This document shows, one piece after another, positions 54,485-63,239 of a stretch of DNA of 64,000 nucleotides. This DNA is from Paraburkholderia sp. C35 (GTDB lineage: Bacteria > Pseudomonadota > Gammaproteobacteria > Burkholderiales > Burkholderiaceae). The first letter of the stretch is position 1. The number at the start of each line of letters is the position of its first letter. The stretch is from assembly GCF_003121405.1 (NCBI RefSeq), contig NZ_QBUY01000021.1, forward strand, positions 1 to 64,000, written 5' to 3'. Made by a program: the position numbers and the translations under genes. Under the pieces are notes generated by a model. That model was not told the origin of the DNA and did not search any database. It was given only the letters and a program-made list of their open reading frames with translations.

Positions 54485-55450
54485 TCAGGCGCTCATGTTG
54501 AGCGTGCCGTTCACCCCGTTTGGAAAGAAGCCGCCTTTCATCGCGGCGGAACTGGTCAGATACACGATGTTCAGCACGTTGGCGTAGTTGCGGCTGAACG
54601 CCAGCCCGTTGCCATCGAGCGGAACGATGTTGGATGTGCCTGCCGTCGTGCCTGATATGCCCTGATCGTCGTGGCCATTGTTGTCGATGCTGTCGCGCGC
54701 GGCCGAAATGGCGTTGGCCGCCGATACCAGACTCGTCATGTCGATGCCTTTCGCGTACAGCGTCGTGCGCACCAGCCCGGCGTGATACGCCTCGGCCGCG
54801 AGTATGCCCGCCGCCGCCTCCAGGAACGTCTTGTTCGTGATGAGCGGCGATGCGCCCTTGTAGGCGGTGACGCCCACGTCTTCGAAGATGAATGCGCCCA
54901 GCAGAAAGTTGTTGTCGCTTGCGTACGGATTGAACGCGGTGCCCGCACCGACCAGCCCCGCCGCGCGGGCCGCATTGGAGAACGCCCCGTTCGGATCCGT
55001 GCCGCCGATATCGATCGCGGGCTGCGCGACAGCCGCCGAACCCAGCGCGCTGCGCAGAAAGGTCACGTGCTCGCGCTCGTCGTTCGCGATCTCATTGGCG
55101 TAAGCCTTGACGAGCGGATCTTGAAACGACACCTGCTGTCCGGCAATCACGCTGCCCATCGTTCCGACGCCCGTGGTCATCGAGGCAGGCAATCCCGCGC
55201 CCGTCGTCGCATAGCTATAGAACTGCGATTCGAGGTATTCGAGGTTGAGCGCGAAGTTGAGAATCTCCGCGTCGGTCGGTGCGGATGCCGCGCCCGCGTT
55301 GTTGCCCGATCCTCCTCCGCATGCGCTGATCAACGTGCCGCCAACCAGGCCGAGACCCAGACCACCCGCGTTTCTGAAGAACTGTCGCCGGTTCCGGCGG
55401 CGCTCGGCGCGGCGGTCGAACGTCTCGATGAGTGCTTTCGCATCTGACAT
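54485..55450 (-). CDS. Tat-type ferritin-like domain protein
   Basis: This 321-residue protein has a twin-arginine-like leader (RRNRRQFFRNAGGLGLGLVGGTLISACGGG), possibly also lipidated at that Cys, then a ferritin-like four-helix bundle. Likely metal-binding residues sit in FALNLEYLESQFYSY, NEIANDEREHVTFLRSAL, FIFEDVGVTAYKG and ILAAEAYHAGLVRTTLY. It resembles the dessication-related and ferritin_2 proteins that are often encoded beside ECF sigma factors. A role in metal or peroxide handling in the periplasm is plausible but untested. It diverges from the sigma-factor gene across 365 bases. Confidence 0.85.
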   Translation of the reverse strand: MSDAKALIETFDRRAERRRNRRQFFRNAGGLGLGLVGGTLISACGGGSGNNAGAASAPTDAEILNFALNLEYLESQFYSYATTGAGLPASMTTGVGTMGSVIAGQQVSFQDPLVKAYANEIANDEREHVTFLRSALGSAAVAQPAIDIGGTDPNGAFSNAARAAGLVGAGTAFNPYASDNNFLLGAFIFEDVGVTAYKGASPLITNKTFLEAAAGILAAEAYHAGLVRTTLYAKGIDMTSLVSAANAISAARDSIDNNGHDDQGISGTTAGTSNIVPLDGNGLAFSRNYANVLNIVYLTSSAAMKGGFFPNGVNGTLNMSA

Positions 55451-55815
55451 GATCCTGCTCCTTGCGAGGTTCGAATGAACTCATGCAGCGACGGGCGTGA
55501 GCATGCCTTGCGGGCCGCAAGCCAGCGTGCGAGCGTTGCATGGACGGGAGACACGGACGGGTCATGACAGGCAACGGTCGCGTCTTCATCTGCATTACGA
55601 CGCAAACGATTGCGTGGATGCAGCGCGCTGCAACTTTATTAATTCGACCTGCAGAAAGAATCACTTGCTCGCAAAGCCGCTCCTGCAAATCTGACTATCT
55701 TCAGTTCAGTTCAACGCGTGAGATCCGGTAATGGTGAAGCTGAATGCATCCACAAGACCGGTCACAACGTAAAAAGGAAAGCGATTCGACTTTGACTGCG
55801 ATCCAGGAGATCCCG
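55451..55815. other. 365-base divergent region between the ferritin-like and sigma-factor genes
   Basis: This gap holds the promoters of both genes. A perfect 14-base palindrome TGCAGCGCGCTGCA lies at 55619-55632, and an imperfect one, CGCAA-ACGA-TTGCG, at 55601-55614; either could be a regulator site. An AT-rich segment follows (55634-55645). No coding frame is convincing. The right end has AGGAG at the sigma gene start. Confidence 0.4.
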
Positions 55816-56520
55816 ATGGCCTCGCCACTATCCGCTGGCAATACGGTACTGGAAACGCATTGCGCTGCTACACTATGCGCACGAAGGCATACCTCGTACG
55901 GCCAGCCCGGGTGGAACATGTCGTCACGGCAAGCAAAGGATCTGCACGAAGCATCGAGTCCGTTCACGCCTTCGGATACCGCCGGGCGCGACGAGCTCGA
56001 CCGTCTGCTGTCGGCCGTTGCGTTGCGCGACCGCGCTGCATTTGAAACGCTCTATCGCCGCACGTCGCCGAAGATCTTTGCTATTTGCATCAAGGTGCTG
56101 CGCGACCGCTCCGAAGCCGAAGACACGCTTCAGGATGTGTACGTCACGGCCTGGAACCAGGCAGCCAGCTTCAATCCCCAACTCGCCAGCGCGCTCACGT
56201 GGCTCGGCACGATCGCCCGCAATCGCGCGATCGATCGCATCAGGCGCCGCCGCACGCAGCCTCTGGACGAAGCCTCCGCCGAAGAAATCGTCGACGAATC
56301 GCCCACGCCCGCCGCTCTCGCGCAACTCAGCGAAGAGCGGCAGCGGCTCGAATTGTGTCTTCAGGCGTTACCGGACACGCAGAGAAACGTTGTGCGTGAA
56401 GCGTTCTTTACAGGCTTGTCGTATGCCGAACTCGCCGCGCGCATGAGCGTTCCGCTAGGCACCATGAAAAGCTGGATCCGGCGCAGCCTGATGCAGTTGA
56501 AAACCTGTCTGGAACGATGA
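55816..56520 (+). CDS. ECF-type RNA polymerase sigma factor
   Basis: This protein carries sigma region 2 (AAFETLYRRTSPKIFAICIKVLRDRSEAEDTLQDVYVTAWNQA) and region 4 (LQALPDTQRNVVREAFFTGLSYAELAARMSVPLGTMKSWIRRSLMQL), the hallmark of ECF sigma factors related to SigK. The ATG at 55816 is used because AGGAG lies six bases upstream, giving 234 residues; the ATG at 55918 would give a more typical 200-residue protein and may be the real start. The anti-sigma gene begins in an ATGA overlap with its stop, so the two form a regulatory pair. Likely targets are the flanking stress and lipid genes. Confidence 0.9.
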   Translation: MASPLSAGNTVLETHCAATLCARRHTSYGQPGWNMSSRQAKDLHEASSPFTPSDTAGRDELDRLLSAVALRDRAAFETLYRRTSPKIFAICIKVLRDRSEAEDTLQDVYVTAWNQAASFNPQLASALTWLGTIARNRAIDRIRRRRTQPLDEASAEEIVDESPTPAALAQLSEERQRLELCLQALPDTQRNVVREAFFTGLSYAELAARMSVPLGTMKSWIRRSLMQLKTCLER

Positions 56521-57236
56521 ACACGCCCGCCTCCCCCGACGACAACGACCTTCGCTGCGCGGAGTACATCCTGGGCGTGCTCAGTGAGGACGAACGCCGC
56601 GAGATCGAACTTGCGCTGCAGCAGGAGCCGGATATGGTCGCCTCGCTCGCGCGCTGGAACGCGCGCCTGATGCCGCTGATCGAAGACGTCCGCGAGGTGG
56701 TTCCGCCGTCCTGGCTCTGGGAACGTCTGCAATCCCAACTAGGCTGGCCGCAGGCGGCGCGCCGCACGGGGCTGTGGAACAGCCTTGCGTTCTGGCGCTG
56801 GACGGGGCTGACATCGGTGGTGGCCGTGGCCGTGCTTGCCGTCGTGCTGACGCGTACGGCGTCGGTGCAGAACACGGGAACGCCGCCAGCCGGCACGCAA
56901 TATCTCGTCGCGACGCTCGCCCGCCAGGGCGGCGGCGCTGGCTGGACAGCGACCATGGACGCACAACTCGCGCAGATCGTGATCGTGCCGCCTGCCGGCT
57001 TCACCGTGGCCGCGAATCAGTCGACCGAAATGTGGCTGATTCCCGCAGGCGAGAAGCCTGTCTCGCTCGGTGTGATCGACGCGCAGCATGCCACCGTCGT
57101 CCATGTCGCGCAGGCGCAGCTTCAGGCACTCGGCCCACAGGCGACGCTCGCGGTATCGCTCGAACCGCACGGTGGATCGCCGACGGGACAACCCACCGGG
57201 CCCGTGCTCGCGGCGGGCCATCCGGAGAAAATCTGA
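56517..57236 (+). CDS. anti-sigma factor, RskA/anti-sigma-K type
   Basis: This 239-residue protein has a cytoplasmic anti-sigma domain (LRCAEYILGVLSEDERREIELALQQEPDM, about 10-38), one membrane segment (about 98-118, LTSVVAVAVLAVVL) and a periplasmic RskA-type domain (GWTATMDAQLAQIVIVPPAGF; STEMWLIPAGEKPVSLGVID). The cytoplasmic part binds the partner sigma factor, and an envelope signal would release it. It lacks the HxxxCxxC zinc motif, so a ChrR-type zinc mechanism is not indicated. It overlaps the sigma gene by four bases. Confidence 0.9.
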   Translation: MNTPASPDDNDLRCAEYILGVLSEDERREIELALQQEPDMVASLARWNARLMPLIEDVREVVPPSWLWERLQSQLGWPQAARRTGLWNSLAFWRWTGLTSVVAVAVLAVVLTRTASVQNTGTPPAGTQYLVATLARQGGGAGWTATMDAQLAQIVIVPPAGFTVAANQSTEMWLIPAGEKPVSLGVIDAQHATVVHVAQAQLQALGPQATLAVSLEPHGGSPTGQPTGPVLAAGHPEKI

Positions 57237-57257
57237 AGCGGTGCGGCGCACGCGCCG

Positions 57258-57689
57258 TCAGTGGTATATCGACTTCGACGACTGAAGCTTCGTCAGCACG
57301 CCGCGTTCGAACCGGAACCAGCCTTGCGTGCCCTGCATGACGACTTCATCGCCTTGCCAGAACACGCGCCTGATCGTCATTGGCCTGCCCGCGCGCTGCA
57401 CCAGCGGCGGACGGCGCCGGAAGTCGTACAGCACAGGACCGGGGTCGGTCTGTACCAGCATGCGCGTAATCGAGTCGTCTGCGCCGCCTGCGTCGTCGAA
57501 ATGCGTCAGCGCCTTCGCGCCGAAGCGATCGAAGCCCTGCGTGTCGAGCGTCGCGACGAATTCGCCGTTCGCACGCGTAAATGCCAAGGTGCCCGCGGGT
57601 GTCGTGAATGGCCCCGGTGCGCTGCTTTGCGCGTGCGCGCAAGCGGCAAAGGCGATCGCCGCGAGCGCGGCCAGCCAGTGTCCTCTCAT
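57258..57689 (-). CDS. small exported protein of unknown function
   Basis: This 143-residue protein has a signal peptide (MRGHWLAALAAIAFAACAHAQS, cleavage near 21) and a short mature region with many beta-type segments, such as AGTLAFTRANGEFVATLDTQGFDRFG and VFWQGDEVVMQGTQGWFRFE. No family is recognised. The ATG at 57689 has AGGA about seven bases upstream; a TTG 18 bases further up is less likely. It converges with the anti-sigma gene and is separated by only 21 bases. It should be periplasmic. Confidence 0.65.
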   Translation of the reverse strand: MRGHWLAALAAIAFAACAHAQSSAPGPFTTPAGTLAFTRANGEFVATLDTQGFDRFGAKALTHFDDAGGADDSITRMLVQTDPGPVLYDFRRRPPLVQRAGRPMTIRRVFWQGDEVVMQGTQGWFRFERGVLTKLQSSKSIYH

Positions 57690-57798
57690 GTTCTGATCCT
57701 GATTCAAGCGTCGCTTCTATGACGTGGTGCCGTCATTGGATGACGGCATTGTCGGCAATTTCCTGCGATGCGTCGAGGGCGTGAAGATCGCTATGCCC

Positions 57799-57837
57799 AT
57801 TCCATCTAAATGCGAATCATTTGCATTTAGATGGAAT
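57799..57837. promoter_or_regulatory. 39-base near-perfect palindrome containing a Fur-box-like core
   Basis: ATTCCATCTAAATGC at 57799-57813 pairs with GCATTTAGATGGAAT at 57823-57837, and the centre GAATCATTT pairs except at one position. The middle AATGCGAATCATTTGCATT resembles a Fur box, with 12 of 19 consensus positions by the best alignment. It lies 28 bases before the nitroreductase ATG and probably controls that unit in response to iron. Confidence 0.6.
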
Positions 57838-57864
57838 TCGTAGCATCATAGCTTCACCGCAGCC

Positions 57865-58530
57865 ATGCTCTACCCAGCCCGCTCCATGAACTCAGCTTCG
57901 CTTGCAGCCAACGCCAAACACACGACGCCCGACAACGCGCAGCATGCCGTCGACCTTCTGCTGTCGCGGCGCTCGCACTGGCCCTTGTCCGAACCGGCAC
58001 CGGATCAGCAACACCTCGAACGCATCTTCGACGCAGCCATGCGCGCGCCAGATCATGGCCGTCTGCGTCCGCAGCGCTTTGTCGTGATTCGCGGCGAGGC
58101 GCGCCACGCATTCGGCGAGCTGCTCGTCGATCTGGCCGCGGCGCGCAATCCCGGCGATCCGCGCAGTGCCCATGCGCATCGCCGCCAGCGTGCCATGGCG
58201 GCGCCGCTGATCGTCGCGCTTGCCGCTGTCATCGATGGGAACTCGTCGGTGCCGGAACTGGAGCAGTTGCTGTGCGCGGGCGCTGCCGCCATGAACATGC
58301 TCAACGTGATCCATCTGTACGGCTACGGCGGCTTCTGGGCGACGGGTATCGACACCTACGAGCCAGCCATGCATCGCGCGCTCGGTCTGGATGCGAACGA
58401 GCGCCTGCTCGGTTTCCTGTTCGTCGGCACGCCGGCGAACGACAAGGAAAACCAGCCGTCGCAACGTCCATCCAGCGATGCTTACGTGCGTGAATGGCAA
58501 CCCTTCGAGCACGCCGCCGCGCCGGCCTGA
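57865..58530 (+). CDS. nitroreductase-family flavoprotein
   Basis: This 221-residue protein is an FMN-binding nitroreductase: LLSRRSHWPLSEPAPDQQHLERIFDAAMRAPDHGRLRPQRFVVIRG (about 31-76) holds the Arg/Ser phosphate-binding residues, and NVIHLYGYGGFWATGIDTY and RLLGFLFVGTP are conserved in YdjA-like members. It is an NAD(P)H-dependent reductase of unknown physiological substrate. A Fur-type palindrome just upstream suggests iron control, so reduction of ferric siderophores or of flavin is one possibility. The ATG at 57865 or the one at 57886 may be the start. Confidence 0.82.
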   Translation: MLYPARSMNSASLAANAKHTTPDNAQHAVDLLLSRRSHWPLSEPAPDQQHLERIFDAAMRAPDHGRLRPQRFVVIRGEARHAFGELLVDLAAARNPGDPRSAHAHRRQRAMAAPLIVALAAVIDGNSSVPELEQLLCAGAAAMNMLNVIHLYGYGGFWATGIDTYEPAMHRALGLDANERLLGFLFVGTPANDKENQPSQRPSSDAYVREWQPFEHAAAPA

Positions 58531-58561
58531 CCCGCGCGGCCCTGATTCCGTCGAGGACACG

Positions 58562-59044
58562 ATGAACAACTATCCGGCCTTTGCCCTGCGTGAAGCTTCG
58601 CTCAGCGAAGACGCCTTCGCCCACTATCCGGATGCGAGCGAGCAACTGGTATTGAACGCCGTGCGCATCTGGTTCCGGCCACGCTGCGATTCCGTGCGCC
58701 AGGGGCAGCACTGGCGCGATGTGCTCGCCGATGCGGGTCTGGCCATCGCCGGCCTCGACTGCTTCGACATGATGATGCACGCGCTGCTGCATGCATCGCA
58801 TCGTCCGCTGGACACGCGCTGCCGTTGCGCATCCGATATCGCCAGCGACGAGGCGTCGTTGCTGCAGACGCTGGCCTATCTGCAATCGACGGATTCTTCT
58901 GCCGCGACCGATCTTCTAAATCAGTGGCTTCCTTCCGCGTCGGTCGGCCACACGCTCAAGGTGATGCGCTGGTTTGCGCTGAATCTGCTGAATGCCGGCA
59001 TCGTGGTGCGTTCACGCGTGCGGCGGGTCGCCTATATGCATTGA
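58562..59044 (+). CDS. protein of unknown function in the iron-related cluster
   Basis: This 160-residue protein is not recognised. It starts MNNYPAFALREASLSEDAFAHYP with GAGGA a few bases upstream, has no signal peptide or clear membrane segment, and contains Cys-Arg-Cys (TRCRCASDIASDE) near 87. The C-terminal half is mildly hydrophobic (HTLKVMRWFALNLLNAGIVV). It lies 31 bases after the nitroreductase gene and before a lone ExbB gene in the same direction, so it is probably cotranscribed under the same Fur-like site. Confidence 0.65.
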   Translation: MNNYPAFALREASLSEDAFAHYPDASEQLVLNAVRIWFRPRCDSVRQGQHWRDVLADAGLAIAGLDCFDMMMHALLHASHRPLDTRCRCASDIASDEASLLQTLAYLQSTDSSAATDLLNQWLPSASVGHTLKVMRWFALNLLNAGIVVRSRVRRVAYMH

Positions 59045-59163
59045 CGTTCGCCCTCGATGCCTTCGCTTGTGGAGACGCACCGCGCCTTGCGCTGAATCAT
59101 CACGTGGTTCGCGCTACGATGCGACAGTAGCGCGTGCGACGGATGCGCAAGAGGAGAACGGGC

Positions 59164-59853
59164 ATGCAGCACTATGGCTTCGCAAACGTCTGGCAGCAAG
59201 GCGATTTCGTGACTCGCGCCATTCTGATTGCGCTCACGCTAATGTCGCTGCTTTCGTGGGCAGTCATCGTTCTGAAACTATGGAACGTGATGCGGCTGCG
59301 GCGTATCGCGCGCGCGACGGAGCGTTCGTTCTGGCACGCGGGCAATCTCGACGCCGGTCTGCATCAGTTAGGCCGCGACGACTCGGAATATTCCGGCAAC
59401 GTGCTGCTCGCGCTCGCACTGTCCGGCAAGGAAGCCGTCGAGCATCACCAGAACACGCAGCCGAACCTGCAACATTCGATGGATATCTCCGAGTGGGTCA
59501 CGCGCTGCCTGAAAGACACCATGGACGATATCGTCACGCGTTTGCAAACGGGCCTGACGGTGCTCGCTTCGATCGGCAGCACGGCGCCGTTCGTCGGGCT
59601 GTTCGGCACGGTGTGGGGCATTTATCACGCGCTGATCGCGATCGGCTATACGGGTCAGGCGAGCATCGATCAGGTGGCGGGTCCTGTCGGCGAATCGCTG
59701 ATCATGACGGCCTTCGGGCTGTTCGTCGCGATCCCTGCCGTGCTCGGCTACAACGCGCTGACGCGCGCCAACAAGGCATTGTCCACGCAACTCAACCGCT
59801 TCGCGCACGGCATCCATGCGTACTTCGTGACGGGCGCGCGGCCGGCGGCATGA
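59164..59853 (+). CDS. ExbB/TolQ-like proton channel protein
   Basis: This 229-residue protein has the MotA/TolQ/ExbB layout: a first membrane segment near 18-38 (ILIALTLMSLLSWAVIVLK), then two more near 130-155 (VLASIGSTAPFVGLFGTVWGIYHAL, with the conserved Gly-rich motif) and 170-195. Such proteins form the proton-driven motor that powers TonB-dependent uptake. No exbD or tonB is adjacent, which is unusual. AGGAG precedes the ATG at 59164. The next plus-strand receptor gene likely needs such a motor, so this may be its dedicated ExbB. Confidence 0.87.
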   Translation: MQHYGFANVWQQGDFVTRAILIALTLMSLLSWAVIVLKLWNVMRLRRIARATERSFWHAGNLDAGLHQLGRDDSEYSGNVLLALALSGKEAVEHHQNTQPNLQHSMDISEWVTRCLKDTMDDIVTRLQTGLTVLASIGSTAPFVGLFGTVWGIYHALIAIGYTGQASIDQVAGPVGESLIMTAFGLFVAIPAVLGYNALTRANKALSTQLNRFAHGIHAYFVTGARPAA

Positions 59854-59869
59854 ACCACGGGCGCGGCTG

Positions 59870-60688
59870 CTACGAAGCTTCCAGCCGCCGCAAATAACGC
59901 TGCGGCGTATCGCCCAGCGTCTTCCTGAACATCGAGATGAACGCGCTCGCGCTCTGATAGCCGAGTTCGCTGGCGATCGTCGAAACGGGCACGTCGAGCG
60001 CGAGCTTGGCCATCGCTTCGACCAGTCGAAGCTGCTGACGCCATTGCCCAAAGCTCAGCCCCGTCTCTTCCCTGAAAAGCCGCGCGAGCGTGCGCACGCT
60101 CGCACCGACGCGCTCGCTCCAGACTTCGATGGTGTCGTTGTTCTGCGGATACGACAGCAACTCTTCGCAAATCGCGCGCAGCCGCCGGTCCTGCGGCAAC
60201 GGCAACGTGCCGCTCGTCAGCGTCGGTGCTTGGGACAGGTCGAGCAGCAGCAGCGACATCGCCAGCGTCGAGCGCTGATCGTCTGCTTCGATATGCCCGG
60301 CCAGCGCCGTGACCAGCGCATCGAGCAACTGGCCGATCTTCAACACCCGGCACTGCGTCCATTGCGCGACGGTTGCGTTCGCGCCCGGCGCGACCCACGC
60401 GCTCCGCACGACGACCGCGCCAATCGCGTGCAGTTCGTGCGGCACGGCCGGCGGCAGCCAGATGCCGTGATACGGCGGCAAGGTCCACATGCCCGCGGGC
60501 GTCAGCACACGCAGCACGCCACGCGTCACGTAGACCATCTGCGCCTCTTCGTGCGCGTGCCAGACCTCGCGGAAACCATTCTCGTATTCCCACGCGCTGG
60601 CGATCACGGGCGAGCCTTGCGCAGCCTGATTGACGGTGTAGCGTCGCCGCCAGACAGGATTCACATTCTCGATTTCGGCTGGTTTCAT
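59870..60688 (-). CDS. AraC-family regulator of the siderophore receptor
   Basis: This 272-residue regulator has an N-terminal cupin (WHAHEEAQMVYVTRGVLRVL; HGIWLPPAVPHELHAIG) and a C-terminal AraC domain (VRTLARLFREETGLSFGQWRQQLRLVEAMAKLALDVPVSTIASELGYQSASAFISMFRKTLGDTPQRYL). It is divergent from the TonB-receptor gene with a Fur-like box between them. AraC proteins commonly activate siderophore receptors in response to the ferric siderophore. The ATG at 60688 is preferred over one at 60769 because it gives the usual family length. Confidence 0.85.
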   Translation of the reverse strand: MKPAEIENVNPVWRRRYTVNQAAQGSPVIASAWEYENGFREVWHAHEEAQMVYVTRGVLRVLTPAGMWTLPPYHGIWLPPAVPHELHAIGAVVVRSAWVAPGANATVAQWTQCRVLKIGQLLDALVTALAGHIEADDQRSTLAMSLLLLDLSQAPTLTSGTLPLPQDRRLRAICEELLSYPQNNDTIEVWSERVGASVRTLARLFREETGLSFGQWRQQLRLVEAMAKLALDVPVSTIASELGYQSASAFISMFRKTLGDTPQRYLRRLEAS

Positions 60689-60804
60689 CGAATTTGGGCA
60701 AAAGGTTGACCGGTTTGCGATATAGGTTGGCAATACAGGGCAAACCGGTCGATCGTATCCTTGCTGCATATCACCGCGCGCTTGAGGTGATACCGTTTTC
60801 AGGT

Positions 60805-60823
60805 AGTAATGATTCTCATTCTC
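60805..60823 (-). promoter_or_regulatory. Fur-box-like site upstream of the siderophore receptor
   Basis: On the minus strand the sequence GAGAATGAGAATCATTACT matches 15 of 19 positions of the Fur consensus, including the central AATCATT. It lies in the divergent region between the AraC gene and the TonB-receptor gene, about 90 bases before the receptor ATG, where iron repression is expected. Confidence 0.7.
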
Positions 60824-60911
60824 TCACGTTCTGCCGACGCGACCATCGTTCCGGCGGGATGAGATGCGCGCGGGCCAGGCCACTTTTGATATGACAGCGA
60901 GTTAAACGGGG

Positions 60912-63152
60912 ATGCAAACCACACGACCTTGCCCGCAAAAAACGGGCACACGCCTTGGCAGGACTTCGCGCAACCGCCGCGCATTCAGGCTTTCGATCAT
61001 CGCCACGGCATGTCTGCTGGTCAGCGCGGCGCATGCGCAGACGGCAGGCAGCACATCGGGAAACATGTCGGGCAGCACGTCCACGGATCCCAACGCGCAG
61101 CAGACGCTGCCCGCCGTGCAGGTAGCCGGCGAGCGCGAGGCCGAAACGGCGACCAGCCCCGTGCAGGGCTACGTCGCGAAACGCAGCGCGACAGGCACCA
61201 AGACCGACACGCCGATCATCGAAACACCGCAGTCGATCTCCGTGATCACCGCCGACCAGATCCAGGCGCAAGCCGCGCAAACCGTCGGCCAGGCGTTGCG
61301 TTACTCGCCCGGCGTGATCGGCGAGCAATTCGGCGGGCTCGATACCACCGTCGATTACTACGTGGTGCGTGGCTTTCCGAACCAGTTTCCGTTTATCGAC
61401 GGACTCTCGACCGAGCCCTTCTTCACGCTGCTCGCGCCCGCCGTGGACCCATACGGACTCGAACGCATCGACGTGCTGCGCGGCCCGTCTTCCGTGCTGT
61501 ACGGCCAGAACATTCCGGGCGGCATGATCAATCTCGTGACCAAGCGTCCGACGGATGTGCCTTTCCATGAAGTGTCGTTCGGCGTCGGCAATTACGGCAC
61601 CGTGGATGGCCGCTTCGACATGGGCGGCCCACTGTCGAAAGACGGCACCGTGCTGTATCGGCTGACGGGCGACGCGAGCACGGGCGGCTCGCAGGTCGAC
61701 TATCAGACCGACAAGCGTTTTTTCATCGCACCGGCGATCACATGGAAGCCGTCCGCCGATACGACCTTCACGCTGCTCTCGCATTTCAGCTATCGCAACA
61801 GCAGCAATCCAACCGTGGATCTGCCCGCGACAGGCACGCTGTATCCCGGCCCGAACGGCGCGAAGATCAGCACCAGCCTGTTCGATGGCGAGCCCAATTT
61901 CAACGAGGTCCGGCGCACGGAAGCCGCGATCGGTTACGAGTTCGAGCATCGTTTCAACGAGATCGTGACCGTGCGGCAGAACCTGCGCTACACGCACGTC
62001 AATCTCGACAAGGATGTCGTAGGCAACGCCGGTCTCGAAGACGACCTGATGACAATGGACCGCTACGCGTTCGACGCGAAAGCCAGTTCCGATGTCTTCA
62101 CCGTCGACAACCAGGCGCAGTTCAAGTTTGCGACCGGGCCGCTGCAACACACGGCGCTGGTCGGCGTGGATTACGTGCATTCGATCGACCGCTGGGCCGA
62201 GAACGATGCCACCGATGTCCCTTCGCTGAACCTCTACAACCCGGTCTACGGCGGACCGATCACGCTCGGCGGCGTGGACTACAGCGTCGAGCATCATCTC
62301 GATCAGGTCGGCGTGTATGCGCAGGACCAGATCCGCTTCGGCAAGCTGGTGGCCACACTCGGCGTGCGTCAGGACTGGGCCAGCACTGACGAGTTCGACC
62401 GCATCGCCGGCGTCACCGACCAGAGCAATAGCGAGAAGCGCTTCACGTATCGCGCGGGTCTCGTCTATCTGTTCGACAGCGGTATCGCGCCGTATGTCAG
62501 CTACGCGACCTCGTTCCAGCCCGGTCTCGGCACCACCTTCGACGGCTCGGCGCTCAAGCCGACCACGGGCCAGAGCGTCGAAGTGGGTGTGAAGTATCAG
62601 CCGCCCGGCCAGAAGAGCTTCGCGATGCTGTCGCTCTACAACACGCTGCAAAAGAACGTCACCGAACCGGACTTCGATCACCCGGACGGCAACTTCGTCG
62701 TGCAGACGGGCGCACAGCGCGTAAAAGGCATCGAGCTTTCCGGTGTCGCCGATCTCGGAGCGGGTCTGAGCATGACGGCCGCCTATACGTACATGGACGG
62801 CACGATCACGCAGAGCGATCAGGGCTACACGGGCAACCAGGCCGCGAACGTGCCGCACAACATGGCAAGCCTGTGGCTCGACAAGACCTTCCAGCAGGGC
62901 TGGTACAAGGGCTTCGGCATCGGCGCGGGTGTGCGCTACATCGGCCCGCAATACGGCGATCAGGCGAACGACGTGAAGATGCCGTCCGTCACGCTGGTCG
63001 ATGCAGCCGTGCACTACGACATCGATCACTGGAAGTTCTCGATCAACGCGCAGAATCTGTTCGACCGTGTGTACGTGAATTGCCAGAGCACGAACTACTG
63101 CGCGTATGGCTTGCGGCGCAGCGTGCTGGGCCGCGCGACTTACCAGTGGTGA
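60912..63152 (+). CDS. TonB-dependent siderophore receptor
   Basis: This 746-residue outer-membrane receptor has a signal peptide (about 1-43, ending SAAHAQ), a plug domain at about 90-210 (DTPIIETPQSISVITADQIQAQAAQTVGQALRYSPGVIGEQFG; DVLRGPSSVLYGQNIPGGMINLVTKRP) and a 22-strand beta barrel ending in an aromatic residue (TYQW). The sequence belongs to the FhuA/FoxA group of ferric-hydroxamate and catecholate receptors. Uptake needs TonB-ExbB-ExbD; an ExbB gene is upstream. A Fur-box-like site precedes it, so iron starvation should induce it. The ligand cannot be read from the sequence. Confidence 0.93.
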   Translation: MQTTRPCPQKTGTRLGRTSRNRRAFRLSIIATACLLVSAAHAQTAGSTSGNMSGSTSTDPNAQQTLPAVQVAGEREAETATSPVQGYVAKRSATGTKTDTPIIETPQSISVITADQIQAQAAQTVGQALRYSPGVIGEQFGGLDTTVDYYVVRGFPNQFPFIDGLSTEPFFTLLAPAVDPYGLERIDVLRGPSSVLYGQNIPGGMINLVTKRPTDVPFHEVSFGVGNYGTVDGRFDMGGPLSKDGTVLYRLTGDASTGGSQVDYQTDKRFFIAPAITWKPSADTTFTLLSHFSYRNSSNPTVDLPATGTLYPGPNGAKISTSLFDGEPNFNEVRRTEAAIGYEFEHRFNEIVTVRQNLRYTHVNLDKDVVGNAGLEDDLMTMDRYAFDAKASSDVFTVDNQAQFKFATGPLQHTALVGVDYVHSIDRWAENDATDVPSLNLYNPVYGGPITLGGVDYSVEHHLDQVGVYAQDQIRFGKLVATLGVRQDWASTDEFDRIAGVTDQSNSEKRFTYRAGLVYLFDSGIAPYVSYATSFQPGLGTTFDGSALKPTTGQSVEVGVKYQPPGQKSFAMLSLYNTLQKNVTEPDFDHPDGNFVVQTGAQRVKGIELSGVADLGAGLSMTAAYTYMDGTITQSDQGYTGNQAANVPHNMASLWLDKTFQQGWYKGFGIGAGVRYIGPQYGDQANDVKMPSVTLVDAAVHYDIDHWKFSINAQNLFDRVYVNCQSTNYCAYGLRRSVLGRATYQW

Positions 63153-63239
63153 CGCAGTAGTACTACTCTAAACAACAAAAACGGATCGATGCGGATGCGC
63201 GCGTGAAGCGTCGCCTCTGCCTCGATCCACAAACATTTT

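Noticed and set aside
60816..63029. 737-residue open frame antisense to the TonB receptor
   Set aside because: It covers nearly the whole receptor gene in reverse, has the His/Arg/Val/Leu-biased composition of GC-rich shadow frames and no recognisable domain.
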